A stretch of 15,806 bases of DNA from Phoronis ovalis (taxonomy: Eukaryota; Phoronida; Phoronidae), in the NCBI GenBank assembly GCA_028565635.1, contig JAOXYB010026135.1:1-15806 (forward strand). The letters run 5' to 3'. The position numbers and the translations under genes are program-made. The notes beneath the pieces are model-generated. The model was not told the DNA's origin, made no database searches, and was given only the letters and a program-made list of their open reading frames with translations. Shown here piece by piece: positions 10,701 to 15,806 of this stretch (position 1 is the stretch's first letter; each line of letters starts with the position of its first letter).

Positions 10701-12650
10701 AGTATTATTTATAATGCAAGTTTTATTCCAAACAACATTGTCAGACATTGTATTTCTCTTTCCACAATAGAGAAGTAAAAAAAGAAAAAAATAAGATTTA
10801 TTTATGGTGATGGTATTTTCCGCTTGTTTAAATTTGAAAATTCTTTCAGAACCAACTAAATCTGATTTAATTTTGCTTATATCCGTCTGTTGATGATCGT
10901 TCCAAAATAACCTTTTTAGACATTTCTATCAAATAGTATAAATTTCCCTTTATCCCACACAGCTGGTATGCTTCTTGGCGGTCGGATATGTGTATTCGTA
11001 TGCCTGACATTTGCGAAAATTGGAACAGATAAGTTCCAATTATTCCTGTTGGGAAGCACTTTTTGCTGTTAATTTTGTTTCGATTAGCCCTCCCCTTAGG
11101 GTCGACTTAACCTTTCCCACAAAGTGGTCGACCTCCTGCTCTATGAACAGCCTTAAGTGGATTTGGTAGATTAAAACTGGACCCGATAATAATTTTATTT
11201 CGGGGCAAAAATGATCTTCATTCATATTTTATTTCTGAAGGCACAATTTCTACGCGATGTTGTGGGAAATCTAACAACTTCAGTCAGGAATTTTATCTTG
11301 AAGAGAGTTTCAGATAGCTTGTTAATTATTAAACGCAACTAAGTAATTGGTTAAACGTTATTTGTTCCACCATAAGGTCGAAACATATGATGATATAGCT
11401 CAATTGCAGACCGCATGCCGTCCCTGGTTCGCAACCTCTATCCTTGCATCGGACAAAATAGTCGTAAACAAGATCGTGTCCCATGGGGACCCCACAATAT
11501 GCTGTGCGAGACGAAGAGTAAACATTTAAGCAAAGCTAAATATGTCGCAATATCTATTTGCAGTATACACTTCTCGAAAATGAAGAGTCGATTTTACCAC
11601 CAACTTTATACGTTTAAACGAAGTATATAAATTACAGCTTTATTTAATTAATGATTTTCTTCAATAGCAGTACTTTAATAGTTATACATATTACATTTTT
11701 TAAGATGGGTGATTCCCTATCTACATTCTATTATCTTACCTTATTTTACAAACATGTTCTCCAGTGTACTAAAATTAGAACTCGTTAAATTCAGCATAGT
11801 ATCAAATCAGAATAATTAGTGTTTAGCTTAATCATATAAATCCTCAGGTTAAATGAAATGAAATGTTAGAAACATAACTAGCAAAGGTTAGATTGATGAA
11901 ATATTTTGATGTCATATCGCCGCATGATTTATATTTTTCTTTACAAACTCGTCAGAACGTGAAATTTGTGAGATACTTTATTTATAAGATGTCTGATGGG
12001 AGGTACTGATGGGATTACAATTTTGATGCGTGAATTCAAATGTGATCCTAATCAGCATTCAACGTTCCATTAAAACTCATTAAAGCTTTACCGCTTACTT
12101 ACCAGACCAACACAGTTACTCATCACCGCCGTGGAAACATCATTTTGACCGTAATACACAGTCCCTATGTAGTGGCATTGATTTGAAATACCAATAAATC
12201 GATTTATGCGGTCCTTACTCCAGTCTTCTACGTACATTTTTTCGGAAGCCAATCGTTTATTTAGAGTCATTTTAAACTTAAAACTTTGCCCGAAGGCAGG
12301 TACATGATAATGTAATGTACTAGGCTTGTTTACATCTCTCATCCCAATGTCACGTTTATGCCTCTCAGGACTCGATACATCAAAAGTGAGAAAATGTCCT
12401 CTTTCATCGATGCGTTTTGGAATGACTGTTTCATAATCGTTAAGTCGCCCTGATGAATAATAATCTGAAAGAAAAATAATTGTTTCAGTTGTATTCGTTT
12501 ATTAGTCGCATTGTCGACAGTTTACCTATGTATAAGCTTTATATGATAATTAATGATGCATATGATTTCTCTCAACTTACCTGTGGACATCGAAGTTGCG
12601 AATACCAGCTGTAAAACTAAGCAAGTTAATAAAATATAGGTCTGTTCCAT
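1564..12650 (-). CDS. ADAMTS6/10-like: ADAMTS6/10-like secreted metalloproteinase, 5' half (12 exons, 3' end outside window)
   Basis: This spliced gene encodes the first 584 residues of an ADAMTS zinc endopeptidase, a secreted enzyme acting on extracellular matrix. Seen by translation: signal peptide (1-~18), propeptide (~19-222) ending in RRRR at 219-222, catalytic domain (~223-435) with HEMGHNFGMQHD at 377-388 and a Met-turn methionine near 405, disintegrin-like domain (~436-514), and a TSP1 repeat (~532-582). All eleven internal junctions use GT..AG and keep phase. The ATG at 12650 is the first in frame after an upstream TAG. Subgroup assignment rests on remembered ADAMTS6/10 motifs such as [17 protein letters not shown] and [17 protein letters not shown]. 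Vertebrate ADAMTS6 and ADAMTS10 are about 1,100 residues, so roughly half is here. ADAMTS6 and ADAMTS10 cannot be told apart, and an invertebrate gene may predate their split. All catalytic residues are intact, so nothing suggests a pseudogene. Confidence 0.95.
2047..2154 (-). CDS. ADAMTS6/10-like: Exon 11: disintegrin-like domain, second half
   Basis: This 108-bp phase 0-0 exon covers residues 479-514. It encodes [20 protein letters not shown] then PAVEGTSC, the conserved C..LWC and A.(E/D)GT.C pattern. The acceptor is TTGCAG|GAG and the donor is GGG|GTACGT. Confidence 0.93.
2247..2388 (-). CDS. ADAMTS6/10-like: Exon 10: end of catalytic domain and start of disintegrin-like domain
   Basis: This exon covers residues 431-478. 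It encodes [12 protein letters not shown], a linker, then [18 protein letters not shown], the first conserved disintegrin-like block. The acceptor is TTATAG|C (phase 2) and the donor is CGA|GTGAGT (phase 0). Despite the name, ADAMTS disintegrin-like domains do not bind integrins as the snake-venom domains do. Confidence 0.93.
2588..2734 (-). CDS. ADAMTS6/10-like: Exon 9: third zinc ligand and Met-turn
   Basis: This exon covers residues 382-430 plus two bases. It starts inside Asn382 and continues [16 protein letters not shown], which supplies the third histidine (H387) and D388. [11 protein letters not shown] follows, carrying the Met-turn methionine (~405), then [17 protein letters not shown]. 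The PAKLMA form of the Met-turn region is typical of ADAMTS6/10. The acceptor is CCTAG|T and the donor is TAGA|GTAAGT. Confidence 0.95.
2905..3010 (-). CDS. ADAMTS6/10-like: Exon 8: zinc-binding site, first half
   Basis: This exon covers residues 347-381 plus two bases. It contains [19 protein letters not shown], then [14 protein letters not shown]. HExxH is complete here (H377, E378 catalytic base, H381). The donor, CACAA|GTAAGA, cuts directly after the second histidine codon, inside the Asn codon. Confidence 0.95.
3224..3267 (-). CDS. ADAMTS6/10-like: Exon 7: catalytic domain micro-exon (44 bp)
   Basis: This exon covers residues 332-346 and encodes [14 protein letters not shown] between TTGCAG|G (phase 2) and TTAG|GTAAGC (phase 1). 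At 44 bp it would be missed by an ORF-length filter. It is required by frame and by family sequence, which reads R-x-DIC-x-Y-K-x-x-PCGTLG in ADAMTS6/10-type proteins. Confidence 0.92.
3268..3675 (-). other. Intron 6 (408 bp)
   Basis: AT-rich intron between GTAATG and TTGCAG. I see no further feature in it. Confidence 0.85.
3676..3809 (-). CDS. ADAMTS6/10-like: Exon 6: catalytic domain, middle
   Basis: This exon covers residues 288-331 plus two bases. It encodes [18 protein letters not shown] then [11 protein letters not shown], the conserved ADAMTS elements (HHAD..L..FC.WQ and H.DNAILLTR). The acceptor is TTGTAG|CCC (phase 0) and the donor is AAG|GTAATG (phase 2). Confidence 0.93.
4959..5200. 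repeat. TGACCT-rich dispersed repeat, copy A
   Basis: This copy runs from a TTAAATATTCTCA-like start, through TGTAACTTGATACCATCATTT (4995-5015) and a TGACCTTTGACCT core (5044-5056), to CTGTAACTGTCTTCGAGATACA. It is very similar to copy B, about 251 bp further on. The boundaries are approximate. Confidence 0.75.
5213..5462. repeat. TGACCT-rich dispersed repeat, copy B
   Basis: This copy shares the exact TGTAACTTGATACCATCATTT block (5246-5266) with copy A. It also has GAAATTTGACCTATGACC, GGTCAACAATGGC, CATGTCCCTAGCTGTAACTG and a tail that includes GTACAAAACCAATAGGCTT (5444-5462). That last 19-mer recurs exactly in copy D. Confidence 0.75.
5605..5715. repeat. Divergent TGACC-rich segment
   Basis: TTTTTGACCTC, CTTGACCTAAATG and GATGACCTTGTGACCCC are spaced through this stretch. 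They resemble the TGACC-rich core of the neighbouring copies, but the flanking blocks are not clearly shared. It may be a second, related repeat type. Confidence 0.45.
5848..6080. repeat. TGACCT-rich dispersed repeat, copy C
   Basis: This copy shares TTAAATATTCTCA and CATCAAAATTAC with copy A, AAGGTCAACAATGGCTTACACC and ATGTCCCTA with copy B, and an AACAAAATCAATAGCTTTGC tail related to the copy B and D tails. Confidence 0.7.
6121..6144. repeat. 24-bp perfect palindrome
   Basis: TATATACCGTAT is followed immediately by its exact reverse complement ATACGGTATATA, with no loop. It lies between repeat copies C and D in intron 5. A self-complementary run of this length in AT-rich DNA could extrude as a cruciform. 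It may be a relic of a fold-back element. Confidence 0.85.
6181..6367. repeat. TGACCT-rich dispersed repeat, copy D
   Basis: This copy starts with TTTTTAGAATTTGACCTC, continues through GACTAGCTGTTG and GAGATACAGGTTGCTTAAAA, and ends with GTACAAAACCAATAGGCTT (6349-6367), which is identical to 19 bp of copy B. It is the most diverged of the four copies in its central part. Confidence 0.65.
6507..6590 (-). CDS. ADAMTS6/10-like: Exon 5: catalytic domain strand
   Basis: This 84-bp, 28-codon phase 0-0 exon covers residues 260-287. It encodes [20 protein letters not shown] then IILLSDDQ, matching the family pattern of a helix end followed by the strand [11 protein letters not shown]. The acceptor is TTTTTTACAG|GTG and the donor is CAG|GTACGT. 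Confidence 0.93.
6591..8822 (-). other. Intron 4 (2232 bp)
   Basis: This intron runs from GTGAGT after exon 4 to TTTTTTACAG before exon 5. It is AT-rich and has no coding signal on either strand. It contains the 85-bp fold-back element at 7566-7650. Confidence 0.85.
7566..7650. mobile_element. 85-bp fold-back MITE-like element with 8-bp flanking duplication
   Basis: Arms at 7565-7597 and 7617-7650 pair over 33 positions with 28 Watson-Crick pairs, one G-T pair, four mismatches and one bulged base, around a 19-base loop. The octamer TCTTTCAC lies directly on both sides (7558-7565 and 7651-7658). This is the pattern of a target-site duplication. Eight-base duplications are typical of hAT-type transposons, but the arm ends (CAATTTAAAT / CCAGTCTAAAT) do not match a family that I recognise. 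The alternative is a microRNA-type hairpin on the gene strand. Confidence 0.7.
8823..9025 (-). CDS. ADAMTS6/10-like: Exon 4: furin site and start of catalytic domain
   Basis: This exon covers residues 192-259, from TTTTTAG|AT (phase 1) to ATG|GTGAGT (phase 0). It contains HSRRRRSVS with RRRR at 219-222, a strong proprotein-convertase site that would give a mature N-terminus at about Ser223. The first catalytic-domain strand [13 protein letters not shown] follows, then the helix ending SIMNM. The acceptor was chosen because its phase matches exon 3 exactly. A second AG about 22 bp upstream (CTTTAG) would not restore the frame. Confidence 0.93.
9026..10154 (-). other. Intron 3 (1129 bp)
   Basis: This is ordinary AT-rich intron sequence between GTAAGA and TTTTTAG. 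A small ATCCAG..CTGGAT hairpin lies near 9099-9117. I see nothing else that stands out. Confidence 0.85.
10155..10296 (-). CDS. ADAMTS6/10-like: Exon 3: propeptide, C-terminal part
   Basis: This exon covers residues 145-191 plus one base, from CTCAG|CAT (phase 0) to CCAG|GTAAGA (phase 1). It completes the conserved CVGL-HGFF junction and contains YFIEPL, the usual ADAMTS propeptide motif. Two N-glycosylation sequons are visible (NAS near 162, NGT near 182). A single cysteine near residue 188 (TQTCESP) is at the position where a cysteine-switch residue is often found in the family. That role is inferred. Confidence 0.93.
10451..10546. repeat. Two-copy tandem duplication (~50 bp unit)
   Basis: Copy 1 (10451-10500) and copy 2 (10501-10546) both begin CATGT and share a T-rich run, the block TTTTTACTTCATTTGTTGTT, and an ending similar to GCAAATAA / GTAAATAA. 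They abut directly. This suggests local slippage or an unequal duplication. Confidence 0.8.
11018..11041. repeat. Perfect 9-bp stem-loop
   Basis: AATTGGAAC (11018-11026) and GTTCCAATT (11033-11041) flank a six-base loop. It lies in intron 2. The role is unknown. Confidence 0.6.
11390..11440 (+). pseudogene. Possible tRNA-Ala-like or SINE-head relic
   Basis: GATATAGCTCAATTGCAGA (A-box-like, 11396-11407) is followed by CCGCATGC and TCCCTGGTTCGCAACC (B-box-like, 11426-11436). These pieces resemble eukaryotic tRNA-Ala (ATGTAGCTCA..GCGCATGC..GTCCC.GGTTCG). However, the boxes are only 18 bases apart, the anticodon arm is missing, and the T and acceptor stems do not pair. It cannot be a working tRNA. 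It could be a decayed tRNA-derived SINE head or chance. Confidence 0.3.
12103..12464 (-). CDS. ADAMTS6/10-like: Exon 2: propeptide, main part
   Basis: This exon covers residues 24-144, from TTTCAG|AT (phase 1) to CTG|GTAAGT (phase 0). It has typical ADAMTS/ADAM propeptide features: a start around [13 protein letters not shown], then a beta-strand-rich stretch including [12 protein letters not shown], and [22 protein letters not shown] near the end, the conserved C-H-Y-x-G and S-x-C-x-G-L elements. A dibasic ERHKRD site near residues 57-62 could be a secondary processing site. Intron 1 upstream is only 116 bp. Confidence 0.93.
12465..12580 (-). other. Intron 1 (116 bp)
   Basis: A very short phase 1 intron from GTAAGT to a pyrimidine-rich TTTCTTTCAG acceptor. 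It separates the signal peptide from the propeptide. Confidence 0.88.
12581..12650 (-). CDS. ADAMTS6/10-like: Exon 1: start codon and signal peptide
   Basis: This exon encodes residues 1-23 plus the first base of codon 24. The peptide begins [18 protein letters not shown], a short N-region followed by a hydrophobic core that ends in a small residue. This is a typical secretory signal with likely cleavage after Ala18 or Ser20. The donor is CAG|GTAAGT (phase 1), near-perfect consensus. Reading back from the ATG, an in-frame TAG occurs before any other in-frame ATG, which supports this start. Confidence 0.88.
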
Positions 12651-13240
12651 TCTAGTCACCACGCAACTCCAGGCATAATGTTTCCTTTCACCGCATTGCT
12701 ATGTAGGAGGTAGACTTGAGAGAGACAACTTGAGCTGTTTAGAACGTATTCCTATAAGGCGGACTGTAGGCACTTAATCAGTAAGATCCATAATATAAAT
12801 CAGCTACTAAATAAAACCACTAAATATTATTTATTAACTCCTTCCAAAATTTAAGTAATGTAGCTTCCATCAGCAGCATATTTTATGAGACGAATTAAAG
12901 CTGTTTACAAAGACTTTATGTTGTAAGGTTGTGAGTGATAGATCCACTTGTCATTGACCACCTTAGTCATGGGTTTAAAGATTTCTGGCTAAAAGTTTTG
13001 GCATGAAACTAGTTCCAATAAAAGTGAAACATATCCTATCAGAGATATCTTGATAACTTACGGCGTAAATGGTTCGTTCAGTTTTTGCTGCGGTTGTAAA
13101 ATCCCCGGTGTAAATCCTGATTTTCTAGTACTTTAACATGATGTAATTATCTTGCCTTGAGAAAGACGCAACTAAAACATGAATGAATGCCAAGTGTACT
13201 TCTGGGAGAAAATTTAATCTCAGTATCTTGTTTCACGCAG

Positions 13241-13250
13241 CTGATTGGCT
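13241..13250. promoter_or_regulatory. CCAAT box motif
   Basis: AGCCAATCAG on the minus strand (CTGATTGGCT on plus) is a full NF-Y type CCAAT element. It lies about 45 bp from the TATA motif, on the downstream side for minus-strand transcription, so the classic order would fit plus-strand transcription better. Confidence 0.3.
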
Positions 13251-13287
13251 AAGTGCACAGGAAAAGCTTGTTTTTAAATTTCGTACA

Positions 13288-13296
13288 CTATTTATA
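13288..13296 (-). promoter_or_regulatory. Candidate TATA box
   Basis: The minus strand reads TATAAATAG, a canonical TATA-box form. It would place a start near 13265 and give about 600 nt of 5' UTR before the ATG. The evidence is by motif only, and such motifs are frequent in AT-rich DNA. The same site reads CTATTTATAG on the plus strand. Confidence 0.3.
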
Positions 13297-13799
13297 GTAT
13301 ATTTGTCTACATGCTTCTGATTACGACGAACTTATACAACGGGCCCATACAAATAATGACTCACTCAATCTCGGACCTCAGACCTCAAATTGTTCTGCTG
13401 CATTTCATTATTGTAATATCGTTATACATTTAAAACTCTCATATGACTTTGTATAATTTTACACGTTAAAGTCCCTGAAAACACCTCTTTTAACAATTGT
13501 TTACAATATAACGCTCATTTTAGTTAACACCGGTTAATATAATTATGCAGTTCAGTTTCTATGCAAAGATTCTAACCTCTGAATAGCACTGGTACTGATC
13601 AGCGAATGGCTGTAAAAACGAAAATTACGATTTTACCCAAAAGCGGTTCAGTCTGTACAGTCTGTCTATAGATGTACCTAGAGCTCTCAATTCCGAACGG
13701 CAAATGTTCAGCATAGGTACAAATATATTATCTATTACTGTATTCGTCCCGTTTATGCTACCGGATGGGAGTAGGGCTTCCTTAGGTATGTGCGTCCCC

Positions 13800-13892
13800 A
13801 GTGGATCCGTTATTTGATCAAATTAGCAGAGTGGGTCCGGTTTTTCATTAAGTTAGCAGAGGGCATCCGGGGTTTTTTTCATCAATATTAAA
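13800..13892. repeat. ~30-bp degenerate tandem repeat, three units
   Basis: Unit 1 (13800-13829) and unit 2 (13830-13859) share the pattern AGTGG.TCCG..TTTT..TCA..TTAGCAG. Unit 3 (from 13860) begins AGGGCATCCGGGG and is longer and more diverged. A further ATCCGGTGGG lies near 13905-13915. Confidence 0.7.
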
Positions 13893-14667
13893 CTGAGTGT
13901 ATCAAATCCGGTGGGTTTAAAACCTAAAAGTTGCCTGAAATAGCAAGGAAGATCATGTTTTTTTGTGTTCATTTCAGTCAGCGGCAGCTAGAAAACAGGG
14001 TTTTTAAATCAAACTGGCTTAACCAATATGTACACAAATTAGTAACTTGTTTTTTAGCAAGTAAACGTTAATCAAACAGTTTTTTGGAAGGAAAAATAGT
14101 TAAGATGATTCTGTTTTTAGGACCGTGTCGCATACCCGCGCCATACCTATACCCACAATTTCGAAAACTATCCCGAATGCTATAACACATTAAATGTAGC
14201 TTTAAAATCATGTTTCTATGAGTTATTATGGATTGGGTATTCGAAATTACTATAAGCCATATTTCTAGCTTTAATTTCCGATACCGTGTTTACTAGATGT
14301 ACTCTGTTTGTAAAATGTCACCCAACGTCCTCTGCCGTCTTTAAAATTCTATTATGCCTATATATCTATTACTATACATGTCTTCGAGATATTAATATAC
14401 TTGATAGTACAGTAAAATGCGTAGATCAGAAAAAAACGTTGGGTGCTTAATGAAATCAAGAAGAAAAATATAGTTTTAATTGATATTTGTTGACTACTTT
14501 ATTGATTCCTATTTTTCTTTTTTGATATTTTAATATTTTATAAAGTTTCAGCGACCAAGTGTTTGGCCCCATGATGGCGCTTCTGAACTACACAGTCTGT
14601 ATTTACCGATACTGTTTTGATCATGATTTAAGATTAAAGTTGTAAGGTACAGACCACAGCCCCGAAC

Positions 14668-14782
14668 TACAGGTAGTTACTGGGGACTATACATTCAACA
14701 GCTATGATACAGAGTTAGTTCCGGTCAGAATTTTCCGACCTCCCTGCCCATAATTTAATGATCAGTCCCTAAGCAACCTGTA
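14668..14782. mobile_element. TA-flanked inverted-repeat element, possible Tc1/mariner-type MITE
   Basis: The left arm starts TA-CAGGTAGTTACTGGGGACT (14668 on) and the right arm, read in reverse, starts TA-CAGGTTGCTTAGGGACT (from 14782). They match over about 30 bp with small gaps. A TA at both ends with CAGG termini fits the TA target duplication of Tc1/mariner elements. The middle contains a near-palindrome at 14723-14740 (GGTCAGAA / TTCCGACC). It has no coding capacity. Confidence 0.5.
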
Positions 14783-14799
14783 AACAGTCACAAATGAGC

Positions 14800-14957
14800 C
14801 AGGGGGTATTCAAGGTTACTATTTTGACTAAGGGGATGTGCCGCCCAACCCAATCCAAAATTTCAGCTTGTGGTAGCAAAAATACAGTAAGAAGTATACA
14901 ATCCAAAATTTCCAAAACTGCACACCCCATCAAAAAATTACTTGAGTACCCCCGGGC
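14800..14957. mobile_element. Inverted-repeat element, possible hAT-type MITE
   Basis: The left end CAGGGGGTATTCAAG (14800) and the reverse of the right end CCGGGGGTACTCAAG (from 14955) form terminal inverted repeats that run on to GGGG(A)TGTGC, about 36-42 bp with gaps. The flanks AAATGAGC (14792-14799) and TAATGAGC (14958-14965) match in seven of eight bases, as an aged 8-bp target duplication would. CAGGG termini fit hAT elements. A 14-bp direct repeat CAATCCAAAATTTC (14851-14864, 14899-14912) lies inside. The 61-codon plus-strand frame here has no known domain and is probably incidental. Confidence 0.55.
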
Positions 14958-15806
14958 TAATGAGCAAATGTTAGGCTAACATCCATATCACACACATATA
15001 TTTATTAAAAAACTATTTACTAGTCTATGATCTATTTATAGTATTGGGTATCATCCGTTATATATTTATTTAAAATTTGAATCTTTCCTTTTCGGTAACT
15101 CTAAAAAGTTCTATGTCAATCAGCTGATTAAGAATGCTGAAATACGATACCATTTAAAATAAACAAAAACAAAGACCCAGATATAAATAAATAAGTACCC
15201 TTGTGAAATTTGAGTAATTTTACAAAGAGCAAATTTGATAAAGTTTTAGCTATAATTAAGTTTAGTTATAGTTAGACATTCGGGTCGATAATATTATATT
15301 TCTTATATGTTCTTTTTCGACTTTAAAGATTCCAATTACATGGAAATCAGCAAACAACAGTGAACGCAATCATTTTTTATTCTGGATATTTATTATGATA
15401 AACCTCCTCTTGACACTCCAAAAATCGCACCCCTTTGGATATCCAAAAAAATGAATTCTCTCATATTTCTCGCCCCCAGGAATAAATTCTGAGAAGTCCA
15501 TAAGTGCTTCCTGAAAATGTTTAGTTCTATATTATCATGTATTTTCTTTGTGGTCTGCTGTGAGAGCAGGTGTAAGAGAACATTTTGAGTAAATTATGTA
15601 GTGCGTACAGTATAATGAACTTTGCATGTATCAAGATGCAATGACTTTTATAGTCAGTTCCTAACTTGACTAAGTTGCAGCTAGGATACATAAAATTATT
15701 TTATTTGAAATTATAATAATGTATCTTAAAAATTTCCGAGAAGTTAACTGGTGTCATTTTACTGATAGTAAATGTAATGAACTGTGATGATGTTTTGTCA
15801 ACAGGA

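Larger units (their letters stand above)
10297..12102 (-). other. Intron 2 (1806 bp)
   Basis: This is an AT-rich intron between GTAAGT and CTCAG. It holds a two-copy ~50-bp tandem repeat (10451-10546), a perfect 9-bp stem-loop (11018-11041), and a possible tRNA-derived relic near 11390-11440. No coding sequence is recognised. Confidence 0.85.
12651..15806. other. 5' flank / 5' UTR region, no second gene seen
   Basis: About 3.2 kb lies upstream of the ADAMTS start codon. It should contain the 5' UTR and promoter, possibly with untranslated exons, but no transcript start can be fixed from sequence alone. A TATA/CCAAT cluster, a 30-bp tandem repeat and two inverted-repeat elements are listed separately. 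No ORF with a recognisable domain is present on either strand. Confidence 0.7.

Noticed and set aside
11347-11529. Plus-strand 60-codon ORF in intron 2.
   Set aside because: There is no recognisable domain, it overlaps the tRNA-like relic, and it lies antisense inside a well-defined intron. It is probably a chance ORF.
13571-13603. Short exon-like stretch on the minus strand (TTTTTACAG, then a frame reading PFADQYQCYSE, then a GTTAGA donor) upstream of exon 1.
   Set aside because: It is only 33 bp with no family match, lies outside the ADAMTS coding frame, and the signal-peptide ATG with an upstream in-frame stop already starts the protein. It could be a 5' UTR exon, but nothing shows it.
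14794-14979. Plus-strand 61-codon ORF in the 5' flank.
   Set aside because: It spans a miniature inverted-repeat element end to end and has no known domain, so it is better explained as non-coding.
15787-15806. TTTTGTCAACAG|GA at the window edge looks like a plus-strand acceptor.
   Set aside because: A single acceptor-like site with no exon visible after it cannot be supported.
1-15806. CRISPR arrays, bacterial operons, rRNA genes, antiviral defence systems.
   Set aside because: There are no regularly spaced repeats, no dense coding and no Shine-Dalgarno sites. Intron structure and protein family show an animal nuclear genome.

Overview
This is an AT-rich, intron-rich animal nuclear DNA window. 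It has large introns with GT..AG boundaries, no operons, and degenerate dispersed repeats. It carries the 5' half of one protein-coding gene on the minus strand: a secreted zinc metalloproteinase of the ADAMTS family, closest by motif memory to the ADAMTS6/ADAMTS10 subgroup. The style of the intronic repeats (TGACCT-rich ~250-bp units, small fold-back elements) resembles mollusc genomes, especially bivalves. That taxonomic guess is inference only.

I rebuilt twelve coding exons by hand from splice sites, reading phase and family motifs: 12650-12581, 12464-12103, 10296-10155, 9025-8823, 6590-6507, 3809-3676, 3267-3224, 3010-2905, 2734-2588, 2388-2247, 2154-2047 and 1773-1564. They total 1752 nt, exactly 584 codons, with every junction in phase. 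In order they encode a signal peptide, the propeptide ending in a four-arginine furin site, the reprolysin catalytic domain with an intact HExxHxxGxxHD zinc site and Met-turn, the disintegrin-like domain, and the first thrombospondin type 1 repeat. The Cys-rich, spacer and C-terminal TSP1/PLAC parts should lie beyond position 1. The window therefore holds a complete 5' end and a missing 3' end.

The rest is intron and flank. Intron 5 (3810-6506) is packed with at least four degenerate copies of a TGACCT-rich repeat and a 24-bp perfect palindrome. Intron 4 holds an 85-bp fold-back element with an 8-bp flanking duplication. Intron 2 holds a ~50-bp tandem duplication and a possible tRNA-derived relic. 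The 5' flank (12651-15806) has a TATA/CCAAT cluster near 13241-13297, a ~30-bp tandem repeat, and two adjacent inverted-repeat elements (14668-14965) that look like miniature DNA transposons. I found no second gene and no convincing new biological system. The most notable unexplained structures are the miniature elements and the nuclear-receptor-like repeat cluster.
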